From Bulleidia sp. (GTDB taxonomy: Bacteria > Bacillota_I > Bacilli_A > Erysipelotrichales > Erysipelotrichaceae): a stretch of DNA of 5,535 bases. This document shows positions 1 through 5,049 of this stretch, piece after piece. Every line of letters begins with the position of its first letter. The first letter of the stretch is position 1. A model generated the notes under the pieces. It did no database searches and was not told the origin of the DNA. It saw only the letters and a list, made by a program, of their open reading frames with translations. The position numbers and the translations under genes are program-made. The DNA lies in NCBI GenBank assembly GCA_016293365.1, contig JAEDEK010000126.1, forward strand, positions 1-5,535, in the 5' to 3' direction.

Positions 1-1
1 T

Positions 2-319
2 ATGACGCATAATAAGAAAAGAAAATCAGTACATGGTTTTACGCTTCTTGAAATGACGATTGTTGTAATCATCATTTCAATTCTGTTTCTTCTGAGTGTA
101 CCGAATATTCAGAAGACACTTGCCATCGTCAATCAGAAAGGATGTGCTGCCATTGAAAAGGTGGCGGATGCAGCAATTCTGGAATACAGACTGGAATATG
201 GAGAATACCCTGGTTCTGCGCAGGATCTTGTCAATGCCGGACTGTTAAGTGAGAATCAGCTCAGCTGTGATGGCTTCCGATCATTGACCATTGTCAATGG
301 ACAGGCGGTGATGGAATAA
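2..319 (+). CDS. comGC: ComGC, major competence pseudopilin
   Basis: This is the main subunit of the competence pseudopilus, which carries external DNA through the cell wall to the membrane receptor. The 105-residue protein has a basic 12-residue leader (KKRK at 5-8) ending in Gly12, then the class III cleavage motif GFTLLEM. Prepilin peptidase (ComC) should cut between Gly12 and Phe13, which places the conserved Glu at mature position 5 (Glu17). A hydrophobic helix follows to about residue 35. Cys48 and Cys89 could form the intramolecular disulfide known in Bacillus ComGC. The short C-terminal domain keeps the type IV pilin pattern EYGEYP at 65-70. The ATG at base 2 gives a normal leader, so the start is probably right, but its ribosome binding site lies outside the window. 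The stop overlaps the comGD start by one base. The identification is firm from the motif and the genes that follow. Confidence 0.93.
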   Translation: MTHNKKRKSVHGFTLLEMTIVVIIISILFLLSVPNIQKTLAIVNQKGCAAIEKVADAAILEYRLEYGEYPGSAQDLVNAGLLSENQLSCDGFRSLTIVNGQAVME

Positions 320-603
320 TGCTTGTTCAGCTTCTTGTTGTGATTGCGGGGATGAGTGTGCTTTCATGGATGATCATGCCTGCAGGCATGAATGTGGATA
401 CGGCATGGCATACGTTTTCATCCGGATATATGCTTGCCCAAAGTGAATCGATCCGATATGAAATGCGCAATGAATATGTCAGTGAAGATGGTCAGAGAGT
501 GACCTTCAACGGGTATGGCAATGTTCCGTATCCACGAACACTTCATTTTGACCACCATGACATCATCATTGAACTGGGAGGTGGCAGACTTGTTGAGAAA
601 TGA
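319..603 (+). CDS. comGD: ComGD-like minor pseudopilin without a leader
   Basis: A minor pseudopilin of the competence pilus. Starting at the ATG that overlaps the comGC stop (TAATG), it is 94 residues: a membrane helix at about 2-21, then a small extracellular domain. The C-terminal block FNGYG at 63-67 and IIIELGGGRLVEK at 82-94 resembles the end of Bacillus ComGD (FN..G ... YLGSGR...), and MLAQSESI at 38-45 resembles its MLTQQTAI segment. Family members normally carry a leader ending in Gly, followed by FTLLE. Here the ATG falls inside that motif, and mature position 5 is Gln4, not Glu. The frame is open upstream only to a TGA at 268-270 and holds no ATG, GTG or TTG. It does encode a Gly (313-315) two codons before the ATG, just where the cleavage Gly would be. 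Function is inferred from position and the C-terminal match. Confidence 0.8.
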   Translation: MLVQLLVVIAGMSVLSWMIMPAGMNVDTAWHTFSSGYMLAQSESIRYEMRNEYVSEDGQRVTFNGYGNVPYPRTLHFDHHDIIIELGGGRLVEK

Positions 604-805
604 GGCACTGTTTCTGCCGGAAGGGTTTATCGCTGTAATCATCACGTCATGGATTGTCAGCCTGTGTACCACAGTCTGCATCAGCAGAATCCGATGTGAT
701 GAAATTGTGGATACTGTGAAAATACGCATGAGTGAATATGAGGATGAGGTATTCAGACAATGGGAAGGATGCCGTCAATGCACGCAGGAAGACATGGATA
801 TGTAA
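590..805 (+). CDS. comGE: ComGE-like minor pseudopilin, TTG start
   Basis: A short (71-residue) candidate for ComGE, identified by its place between comGD and comGF and by its pilin-like N-terminus. The frame is open further upstream, but I chose TTG at 590 because GGGAGGTGG at 576-584 gives a strong ribosome binding site eight bases from it. The earlier ATGs at 515 and 557 have none. From TTG the protein has a 12-residue leader ending in EG, then FIAVIITSW, which fits prepilin peptidase cleavage after Gly12, and one membrane helix at about 13-31. Mature position 5 is Ile17 instead of Glu. The remaining 40 residues are charged and contain Cys36, Cys61 and Cys64. It is much smaller than Bacillus ComGE (about 115 residues) and shows no clear similarity outside the helix. 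It overlaps comGD by 14 bases. TTG at 593 is an alternative start. Confidence 0.62.
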   Translation: MLRNEALFLPEGFIAVIITSWIVSLCTTVCISRIRCDEIVDTVKIRMSEYEDEVFRQWEGCRQCTQEDMDM

Positions 806-1173
806 TGCAGGATTTTCTGCTGACACTGCTGATTGTTGTGGTAATGGCTCAGATTCTGACCAGTGCTGTTGCCCTGGCCATCCGCTCCATGCAGTATGGG
901 CAGGATGTACAGGATGAGATTGCACTTGCTCAGTTAAGAAGAATCCTGATCATATCGGATGATTTTCGTACGGAGGGCTCTGCATTGTATTTTGTAAATC
1001 AGGGCAGGCAGATGACACTGCGTCTTGTCAATGAGAATCTGATCATTCAGCCAGGCACGCAGATCATGCTTGTGGATGTGGACTCTGTTTCCTTTTTGGA
1101 AGAGGGTAATCTCATTCGATGCATTTATGAACGAAAGGGGATCTTCCATGAAAGGATCATCGCACTGCAGTAA
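778..1173 (+). CDS. comGF: ComGF-like minor pseudopilin
   Basis: A competence minor pseudopilin, 131 residues from the ATG at 778. This start is preferred because GGGAAGG at 762-768 lies nine bases upstream and because it yields a compact basic leader, MHAGRHG, followed by YVMQDFLLTLLIVVV. Cleavage after Gly7 would put Asp12 at mature position 5, where pilins usually have Glu. The ATG at 760 would add six residues and has a weaker GAGGT site (746-750). The ATG at 805 overlaps the comGE stop as TAATG but removes the leader. A membrane helix covers about 13-36. The rest fits the ComGF pattern: an amphipathic helix at 44-60, SALYFVNQGRQMTLRLVNENLI at 68-89 in strand-like alternation, and a G-N-L-I-R strand near 110. 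It overlaps comGE by 28 bases and comGG by 26, as expected of one translationally coupled operon. Confidence 0.77.
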   Translation: MHAGRHGYVMQDFLLTLLIVVVMAQILTSAVALAIRSMQYGQDVQDEIALAQLRRILIISDDFRTEGSALYFVNQGRQMTLRLVNENLIIQPGTQIMLVDVDSVSFLEEGNLIRCIYERKGIFHERIIALQ

Positions 1174-1498
1174 GGGGTTTGTCAGTGCATGGTTTCTGAT
1201 GATCCTGCTGTATGTATGCACACTAACCATGATCTGTTCCATCAATCTTTCCAATACGATGCGGACCATGGAAAACATGGAAGCATATAACAATGCATTT
1301 TCCAGGCATGCTCTGGTCATCGCTGATATCAGATGCCGTCTCACACAGCAGAAAGATGAGTATGGAAATCCGGATTTTTCACCCTATGCCTATCATCCTG
1401 AAACCCGCACTGTAACCGCCTCCAGTGGGGATGATACGATTGTGATCGTACTGAATGAAGAACAGACTTTTATTGTTTCCTGTACCATCATCCATTGA
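1148..1498 (+). CDS. comGG: ComGG-like minor pseudopilin
   Basis: The last gene of the comG set, 116 residues. The ATG at 1148 is chosen over an earlier in-frame ATG at 1070 because AAAGGGG at 1134-1140 sits seven bases before it and because it creates a 10-residue basic leader, MKGSSHCSKG, directly before FVSAWFLMILLYVCTL. Cleavage after Gly10 leaves Trp15 at mature position 5. Lack of Glu5 is normal for ComGG, as in Bacillus (GFIYPAVLF). One membrane helix covers about 11-32. A helical stretch follows to about 65, then a small strand-rich end (TIVIVLNEEQTFIVSCTII at 97-115). Cysteines at 7, 24, 30, 63 and 112 are notable. Sequence similarity to known ComGG is weak, and the call rests on gene order, size and the N-terminal motif. 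The efp promoter overlaps its stop codon. Confidence 0.72.
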   Translation: MKGSSHCSKGFVSAWFLMILLYVCTLTMICSINLSNTMRTMENMEAYNNAFSRHALVIADIRCRLTQQKDEYGNPDFSPYAYHPETRTVTASSGDDTIVIVLNEEQTFIVSCTIIH

Positions 1499-1522
1499 CA
1501 ACACAGCGGTTTCTACTAAAAT
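1495..1522 (+). promoter_or_regulatory. Sigma-A promoter for efp
   Basis: TTGACA at 1495-1500 is a perfect -35 box, and TAAAAT at 1517-1522 is a near-consensus -10 box with a 16-base spacer. Transcription should begin near 1529, leaving a leader of about 20 bases that holds only the ribosome binding site (AGG at 1539-1541) before the efp ATG. The -35 box includes the stop codon of comGG. efp can therefore be expressed when the competence operon is silent, although no terminator separates the two. Predicted from sequence only. Confidence 0.75.
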
Positions 1523-1549
1523 GTTTAGAAGAACAGGCAGGTAAATAAA

Positions 1550-2107
1550 ATGATTATTGTAAATGATCTCAAACCAGGTTCCAACTTTGAATATGAAGGA
1601 AATATCTATCAGGTTCTGAATCTGGCTTTAAACAAAACAGCAATGAGACAGATGATCGTCAAGATCAAGGTAAAGAATGTCCGCACAGGCGTTATCAATG
1701 AAATGTCCTTTACCGGTGGAGATAAGGTGGAACTGGCACATGTCGATAAGAAGGTAATGCAGTATCTGTATGACGACGGTACATCTCTTGTATTCATGGA
1801 CAATGAAACATATGAACAGATTGAAATCAGCAAGGACAGACTGACATGGGAAATGCAGTTCATGAAACCGAACGATAATGTTACGGTTTCCATGTATGAA
1901 AGTGAAGTGCTTGGTGTCATCCTTCCGGATAAGGTCACACTGCAGATCACTGAATGTGAACAGGCAGTCAAAGGTGATACAGCAACTTCCGCACAGAAAA
2001 ATGCGGTTCTGGAAACAGGGCTGTCCATCAAGGTTCCGCTTTTTATCCAGAATGGTGAAATGGTTGTCATCTCTACAGCAGACGGCAAGTATAACGGAAG
2101 AGCATAA
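1550..2107 (+). CDS. efp: Translation elongation factor P, non-lysine tip
   Basis: Elongation factor P binds the ribosome between the P and E sites and relieves stalling at consecutive prolines. The protein has the normal length (185 residues) and all three domains: the N-terminal KOW-like domain (about 1-63), the OB domain (about 65-127, with HVDKKVMQYLY at 64-74 and FMDNETYEQ at 82-90), and the C-terminal OB domain (about 129-185, with GDTA at 142-145, LETGL at 154-158 and GKYNGR at 179-184). The odd part is the tip loop. Bacillus has HVKPGKG, with the modified Lys at 32, but this protein reads LNKTAMRQM at 27-35, which puts Met32 at the tip with Lys29 and Arg33 beside it. Gap-free alignment in this region makes the substitution clear. 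The tip therefore cannot carry a lysine modification at the usual position. The ATG is well supported by its ribosome binding site, and a terminator follows. Confidence 0.97.
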   Translation: MIIVNDLKPGSNFEYEGNIYQVLNLALNKTAMRQMIVKIKVKNVRTGVINEMSFTGGDKVELAHVDKKVMQYLYDDGTSLVFMDNETYEQIEISKDRLTWEMQFMKPNDNVTVSMYESEVLGVILPDKVTLQITECEQAVKGDTATSAQKNAVLETGLSIKVPLFIQNGEMVVISTADGKYNGRA

Positions 2108-2113
2108 AATCTG

Positions 2114-2142
2114 AAATGTGTTCCTGACGGGGCACATTTTTT
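2114..2142 (+). terminator. Intrinsic terminator after efp
   Basis: AAATGTG at 2114-2120 pairs perfectly with CACATTT at 2133-2139. The stem extends inward through TTCC/GGGG (two G-T pairs) to a TGAC loop, giving 11 pairs. The run of T at 2137-2142 completes a rho-independent terminator. It begins six bases after the efp stop. The next gene's ribosome binding site starts only seven bases beyond it, so any transcript of that gene must read through this hairpin or start inside it. Confidence 0.8.
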
Positions 2143-2159
2143 ATCCATGGAGGTTTGAT

Positions 2160-3020
2160 ATGTCATATACATTTTATGGAAAAAGAAGAACGATGACACC
2201 GGTATCCAACCGCGCAAAGGCTGTTTCATACAGGCATGTTCCATATCGTCAAATACATCAGGATAAAACAGTGATCAATGAAGAAGTGAAACCATTGACA
2301 ATTTTCCCAATCCATGAAAAAAGACCGGTGAAACAGAAAACAGAACCACTCAACGCTGAAGAAAGGAAGAAGTGCAGAGCGGCGAAGCTGCTGAACTTAC
2401 AGGCATCTGCACCTCATACGACCATGATCGGGATGATTTTCCATCCTTTCACCGCAATGAAACGATCAAAGCAGAGCTGTTTTATCGAATATACATGGAT
2501 CGGCTGTCTGATTGCATCTCTGGCAGTATGGTTTTTGATCTGTTTTATACCTGTAACAATGATAACGGAAAGGATCAACGCCCATGGATTCAGCTACGCC
2601 GTGATTCCATTTTCCTTTCAGTGCATGATGGCATTTCTTCCATCATGCCTTGGTGTCGTATGTGAAATGGCAGTTCTGATGCCTGCTTCCATCTGCTCCA
2701 GGCTGTTTACACCTCATACCGTAAGATGGCGTGAACTGTATGATACAAGATGCCATGGGCTGGCATGTATGATAATCGTTTCTCTGATCGGCATGGCGGG
2801 TTCCATCTGGTTTCCATCTTCTGCAATGGCGATCACGGCTGTACTTCTGGCTGTTATGATCCTGATGGATGTCTATACGGTCTATCTGTATGTTCATACA
2901 TGGCACTCACCTGTATGGCCAGCCTGTGCTGCTGGCCTGCTGGCGTGTGTTCCATGCTTCCTGTATGTCATCAATGTCATCGCTGCTAAACTGGATGTTT
3001 TCACCAAACTTATTCAGTAG
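2160..3020 (+). CDS. Unrecognised multi-pass membrane protein
   Basis: I do not recognise this 286-residue protein. The ATG at 2160 has a textbook GGAGG site (2149-2153) six bases upstream. An in-frame ATG at 2118 lies inside the terminator and is rejected. Residues 1-108 are hydrophilic and rich in Lys and Arg with no signal peptide, so this half is probably cytoplasmic. The C-terminal half has about five hydrophobic segments: 113-135, 145-179 (long, possibly two passes), 200-218, 222-247 and 256-277. It is rich in Cys and Met (for example Cys154, 163, 168, 179, 198, 203, 256, 263 and 266). There is no transporter, protease or kinase motif that I can name. It follows efp after a terminator, and I see no good promoter of its own. 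It may be read at low level from efp. The coding call is firm, with no internal stops and a strong start; the function is unknown. Confidence 0.82.
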   Translation: MSYTFYGKRRTMTPVSNRAKAVSYRHVPYRQIHQDKTVINEEVKPLTIFPIHEKRPVKQKTEPLNAEERKKCRAAKLLNLQASAPHTTMIGMIFHPFTAMKRSKQSCFIEYTWIGCLIASLAVWFLICFIPVTMITERINAHGFSYAVIPFSFQCMMAFLPSCLGVVCEMAVLMPASICSRLFTPHTVRWRELYDTRCHGLACMIIVSLIGMAGSIWFPSSAMAITAVLLAVMILMDVYTVYLYVHTWHSPVWPACAAGLLACVPCFLYVINVIAAKLDVFTKLIQ

Positions 3021-3034
3021 CTCCCAAACAGGTC

Positions 3035-3043
3035 TGTTATAAT
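3035..3043 (+). promoter_or_regulatory. Extended -10 promoter for the fructokinase gene
   Basis: TGTTATAAT at 3035-3043 is a perfect TATAAT box with the TGn extension. The best upstream -35 candidate is weak (TTCAGT at 3013-3018, 19-base spacer), which is tolerable for an extended -10 promoter. The start point would be near 3050, giving a leader of about 20 bases with AGGAG at 3056-3060. An inverted repeat, AACAG at 3027-3031 and CTGTT at 3034-3038, overlaps the -10 box and may be an operator. Confidence 0.6.
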
Positions 3044-3068
3044 GCATACAACAACAGGAGTGTAGAAA

Positions 3069-4040
3069 ATGGAAAAGAAATATGATGTTACGGCTCTTGG
3101 TGAGCTGCTGATCGACTTTACGGACTCAGGAAAATCACAGCAGGGAAATCCGCTTCTGGAAGCAAATCCTGGTGGGGCACCATGCAATGTGCTTTCCATG
3201 CTGACTCGTCTTGGAAAGTCTGCTGCTTTTATCGGCAAGGTCGGTAATGACGGTTTCGGGCACATGCTGGAAAGAACCATCCAGGAACAGGGGATTGATG
3301 CTTCCGGTCTGTGTTTTGATGATCAGGTGCATACAACGCTGGCACTTGTTCTGAAAAAGGAAAACGGCGACAGAGATTTTTCCTTTTACCGCAATCCAGG
3401 AGCGGATATCATGCTGAAGGAAGAGGAGGTCAGATGTGATCTGATTGAACGCAGCAGAATCTTCCATTTCGGTTCTTTATCCTTAACCGATGAGCCGGTC
3501 ATAACAGCAACCCTTCGTGCCATGGACTGTGCAAAGAAGGCAGGATGTCTGATCTCTTTTGATCCGAATCTGAGAGAACCTTTATGGAACAGCCTGGATG
3601 AGGCAAAAGCGCAGATTGACTGGGGAATGAAGCAGTGTGACTATCTCAAGATTTCCGATAATGAAATCACCTGGTTTACCGGGAAAGAAGATTATCAGGA
3701 AGGAATTGATTTTCTGTTTGAAACATATCCGAATCTTTCTTTGATTACTCTTTCCATGGGAGCTGAGGGCAGCAGAGCATGTACAAGGAATATAACGGTG
3801 GATGTTCCTGCCTTCCTGCAGGAGGGAACCATTGAAACAACAGGTGCAGGAGATACGTTCTGTGCATGCATCCTGAATATGATTCTCGAACATGGAATGG
3901 ATCGGCTGGATAAAGACACACTGCGTCAGGGGCTACGTTTTGCCAACGCTGCAGCATCCATTGTGACAACACGAAAAGGCGCATTGCGTGTCATGCCACA
4001 GAAGCAGGAAGTAATTCAGTTTCTTGCAGAAAGGGATTGA
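3069..4040 (+). CDS. scrK: PfkB-family fructokinase
   Basis: A cytoplasmic sugar kinase of the ribokinase/PfkB family, most likely fructokinase, which makes fructose 6-phosphate from fructose and ATP. At 323 residues it has the family's usual length. Motifs in order are GELLIDF at 11-17 (sugar-binding strand), the first PfkB signature around GGAPCNV at 35-41, GKVGNDGFG at 56-64, FDPNLRE at 164-170, DNE at 197-199, and the second signature TTGAGDTF at 257-264 with catalytic Asp262 and its anion hole GAGD. ANAAASIVTTRKGA at 292-305 is the ATP-site helix; the RKGA ending is typical of fructokinases. ATG has an AGGAG site eight bases upstream. There is no sucrose hydrolase or transporter beside it in the window, so the physiological sugar is not fixed by context. 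Another ketohexose or a related sugar is possible. It appears to be a single-gene unit. Confidence 0.92.
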   Translation: MEKKYDVTALGELLIDFTDSGKSQQGNPLLEANPGGAPCNVLSMLTRLGKSAAFIGKVGNDGFGHMLERTIQEQGIDASGLCFDDQVHTTLALVLKKENGDRDFSFYRNPGADIMLKEEEVRCDLIERSRIFHFGSLSLTDEPVITATLRAMDCAKKAGCLISFDPNLREPLWNSLDEAKAQIDWGMKQCDYLKISDNEITWFTGKEDYQEGIDFLFETYPNLSLITLSMGAEGSRACTRNITVDVPAFLQEGTIETTGAGDTFCACILNMILEHGMDRLDKDTLRQGLRFANAAASIVTTRKGALRVMPQKQEVIQFLAERD

Positions 4041-4064
4041 TTAATTCTCATACAGATTTATAAT
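4037..4064 (+). promoter_or_regulatory. Sigma-A promoter for the riboswitch and ribU
   Basis: TTGATT at 4037-4042 and a perfect TATAAT at 4059-4064 are separated by 16 bases. Transcription would start near 4071, immediately before the first strand of the FMN aptamer. The -35 box overlaps the stop codon of the fructokinase gene. Confidence 0.75.
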
Positions 4065-4071
4065 GGAATAG

Positions 4072-4185
4072 ATAAAACTCAGGGCAGGGTGCAATTCCCG
4101 ACCGGCGGTATACCCCGCGAGCTTGTATGAGCATGATCTGGTGAAATTCCAGGGGCGACAGTAAAGGCTGGATGGAAGAGATTAT
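4072..4185 (+). ncRNA. FMN riboswitch aptamer (RFN element)
   Basis: The leader carries the conserved RFN core: GGGCAGGGTGCAATTCCCG at 4082-4100, then ACCGGCGGTATA, GGTGAAATTCC at 4140-4150, and GCGACAG with GGATGG downstream. Stems can be drawn: P1 from ACTC and GAG (4078-4080 with 4178-4180, then AA/TT across an A-A mismatch), P2 GGG/CCC (4087-4089/4097-4099), P3 GCGG/CCGC (4105-4108/4115-4118), a short variable P4 GCT/AGC (4121-4123/4130-4132), P5 CTGG/CCAG (4138-4141/4149-4152) and P6 CAG/CTG (4159-4161/4168-4170). The RNA senses flavin mononucleotide and, given the terminator just after it, should switch off ribU when FMN is plentiful. P1 is short and interrupted by a mismatch. Confidence 0.96.
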
Positions 4186-4212
4186 CCATTGTTTTAAACG
4201 TTTTGGCGTACC

Positions 4213-4243
4213 CGGAGGTTTATCTTTGTAACCTCCGTTTTTT
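4213..4243 (+). terminator. Riboswitch-controlled terminator before ribU
   Basis: CGGAGGTT at 4213-4220 pairs with AACCTCCG at 4230-4237 around a nine-base loop, followed by six T at 4238-4243. It lies between the FMN aptamer and ribU and is the expression platform. The GGAGG in its left arm is not the ribU ribosome binding site, which lies downstream at 4261-4266, so control is by transcription termination. The antiterminator is not obvious; the only pairing I see is TAAAC (4195-4199) with GTTTA (4218-4222), which would break the stem's left arm. Confidence 0.92.
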
Positions 4244-4274
4244 AATTGGACGGAGAAGAAAAGGAGAAACCACA

Positions 4275-4874
4275 ATGAACACAAAAACAGTATTTTCCCC
4301 GAAGGGCATGGCGAAGATCGGCATTCTCAGTGGACTTGCAGTCGTACTGATGCTGTTCGAATTCCCGCTTCCAATCGCACCAAGCTTCTACAAGCTTGAC
4401 TTCTCAGAACTGGCAGTACTTCTCGGCGGCTTTTCCATGGGGCCGATGGCTGCTGTCATGATTGAAGCGCTTAAGAACATTCTCAATGTCATCTTTACCG
4501 GTTCTGGTACCGCTTATGTCGGTGAATTTGCCAACTTTGCCATCGGTGCTCTGTTTACCGCTACAGCCAGTGCAATCTATCACCACAACAAGTCAAAGAA
4601 GAGTGCCATTATCGGTATGGCAGTAGGTACAGTCGTCATGGCTGCTGCGGGTGCGATCGTAAACGCACTTGTCATGCTGCCGATGTATTCCACACTTTAC
4701 AATATGCCGATGGATGTAATTATCGGCATGGGTTCTGCAATCTGCTCCTGGATCGAAGATATCTGGACTTTCTGCCTGTTTGCAGTCGTGCCGTTCAATA
4801 TCGTCAAGGGTATCATTATTTCCATTCTGACAGCCCTGATCTACAAGCACGTATCCCCAATTCTTCATCGATAA
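4275..4874 (+). CDS. ribU: Riboflavin ECF transporter S component RibU
   Basis: The membrane subunit that binds riboflavin and works with the shared energising module (EcfA, EcfA' and EcfT, encoded elsewhere) to import it. The 199-residue length is typical. The ATG at 4275 has AAGGAG at 4261-4266 eight bases upstream; an earlier in-frame ATG at 4203 lies before the terminator and is rejected. About six membrane helices are visible, at roughly 12-30, 46-64, 70-77 with 86-103, 111-136, 146-171 and 174-191. Family-like blocks include KLDFSELAVLLGGFSMGP at 40-57, GEFANFAIGALFTA at 83-96 and VVPFNIVKG at 171-179. The region around 10-18 is the usual site of contact with the EcfT subunit, but the exact contact residues cannot be read here. 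The FMN riboswitch directly upstream independently supports a flavin substrate. It is the only gene of its transcript. Confidence 0.95.
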   Translation: MNTKTVFSPKGMAKIGILSGLAVVLMLFEFPLPIAPSFYKLDFSELAVLLGGFSMGPMAAVMIEALKNILNVIFTGSGTAYVGEFANFAIGALFTATASAIYHHNKSKKSAIIGMAVGTVVMAAAGAIVNALVMLPMYSTLYNMPMDVIIGMGSAICSWIEDIWTFCLFAVVPFNIVKGIIISILTALIYKHVSPILHR

Positions 4875-4903
4875 AAAGAAGTCAGCATTTCTGAAATGTT
4901 TGG

Positions 4904-4933
4904 AAGTACGGTCCGGTCAACCGTACTTTTTTT
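4904..4933 (+). terminator. Intrinsic terminator after ribU
   Basis: AAGTACGGT at 4904-4912 pairs perfectly with ACCGTACTT at 4920-4928 over nine pairs with a seven-base loop, followed by T to 4933. A smaller hairpin (CATTT/AAATG, 4886-4890 with 4894-4898) precedes it. This ends the ribU transcript. Confidence 0.93.
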
Positions 4934-4981
4934 GATCATTCATTATCCGGAAGGGAAATGCACGACAGGAACTGATTTTTG

Positions 4982-5010
4982 TTGACGTCATGGCCAGGGC
5001 GGTGTATTTT
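4982..5010 (+). promoter_or_regulatory. Possible upstream promoter, TTGACG-17-TATTTT
   Basis: TTGACG at 4982-4987 and TATTTT at 5005-5010 are 17 bases apart, a plausible but weaker sigma-A promoter for the last gene. The -35 box overlaps the perfect palindrome TGACGTCA at 4983-4990, so a regulator could sit here. The nearer extended -10 box is the better candidate. Confidence 0.4.
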
Positions 5011-5021
5011 GATGGCTGTCA

Positions 5022-5030
5022 TGCTATAAT
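5022..5030 (+). promoter_or_regulatory. Extended -10 promoter for the last gene
   Basis: TGCTATAAT at 5022-5030 is a perfect -10 box with the TGn extension and no convincing -35 box at the right distance (GTGTAT at 5002-5007). Transcription would start near 5037, only about 13 bases before the ATG, so the leader is little more than the ribosome binding site GAAGAGG at 5038-5044. Confidence 0.6.
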
Positions 5031-5049
5031 GAGTGACGAAGAGGTAAAT

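Noticed and set aside
732..917. Third-frame small open frame between comGE and comGF
   Set aside because: It conflicts with both flanking genes and encodes a Cys-rich string with no pilin helix.
1070..1147. N-terminal extension of ComGG
   Set aside because: It overlaps comGF by a further 78 bases, has no ribosome binding site, and would push the prepilin leader to an unusual length.
934..1344. Minus-strand open frame across comGF and comGG
   Set aside because: It covers two coupled + strand genes with good starts, and the translation shows no domain pattern.
2118..2159. N-terminal extension of the membrane protein
   Set aside because: The extra 14 codons lie in the efp terminator stem, and GGAGG precedes the ATG at 2160.
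1609..2244. Long open frame on the minus strand antisense to efp
   Set aside because: It lies opposite a certain gene, its translation looks like no protein I know, and it has no convincing ribosome binding site. It is a shadow of efp codon use.
4203..4274. N-terminal extension of RibU from an earlier ATG
   Set aside because: The extension would be translated from the riboswitch terminator hairpin, and the ATG at 4275 has a proper AAGGAG site.
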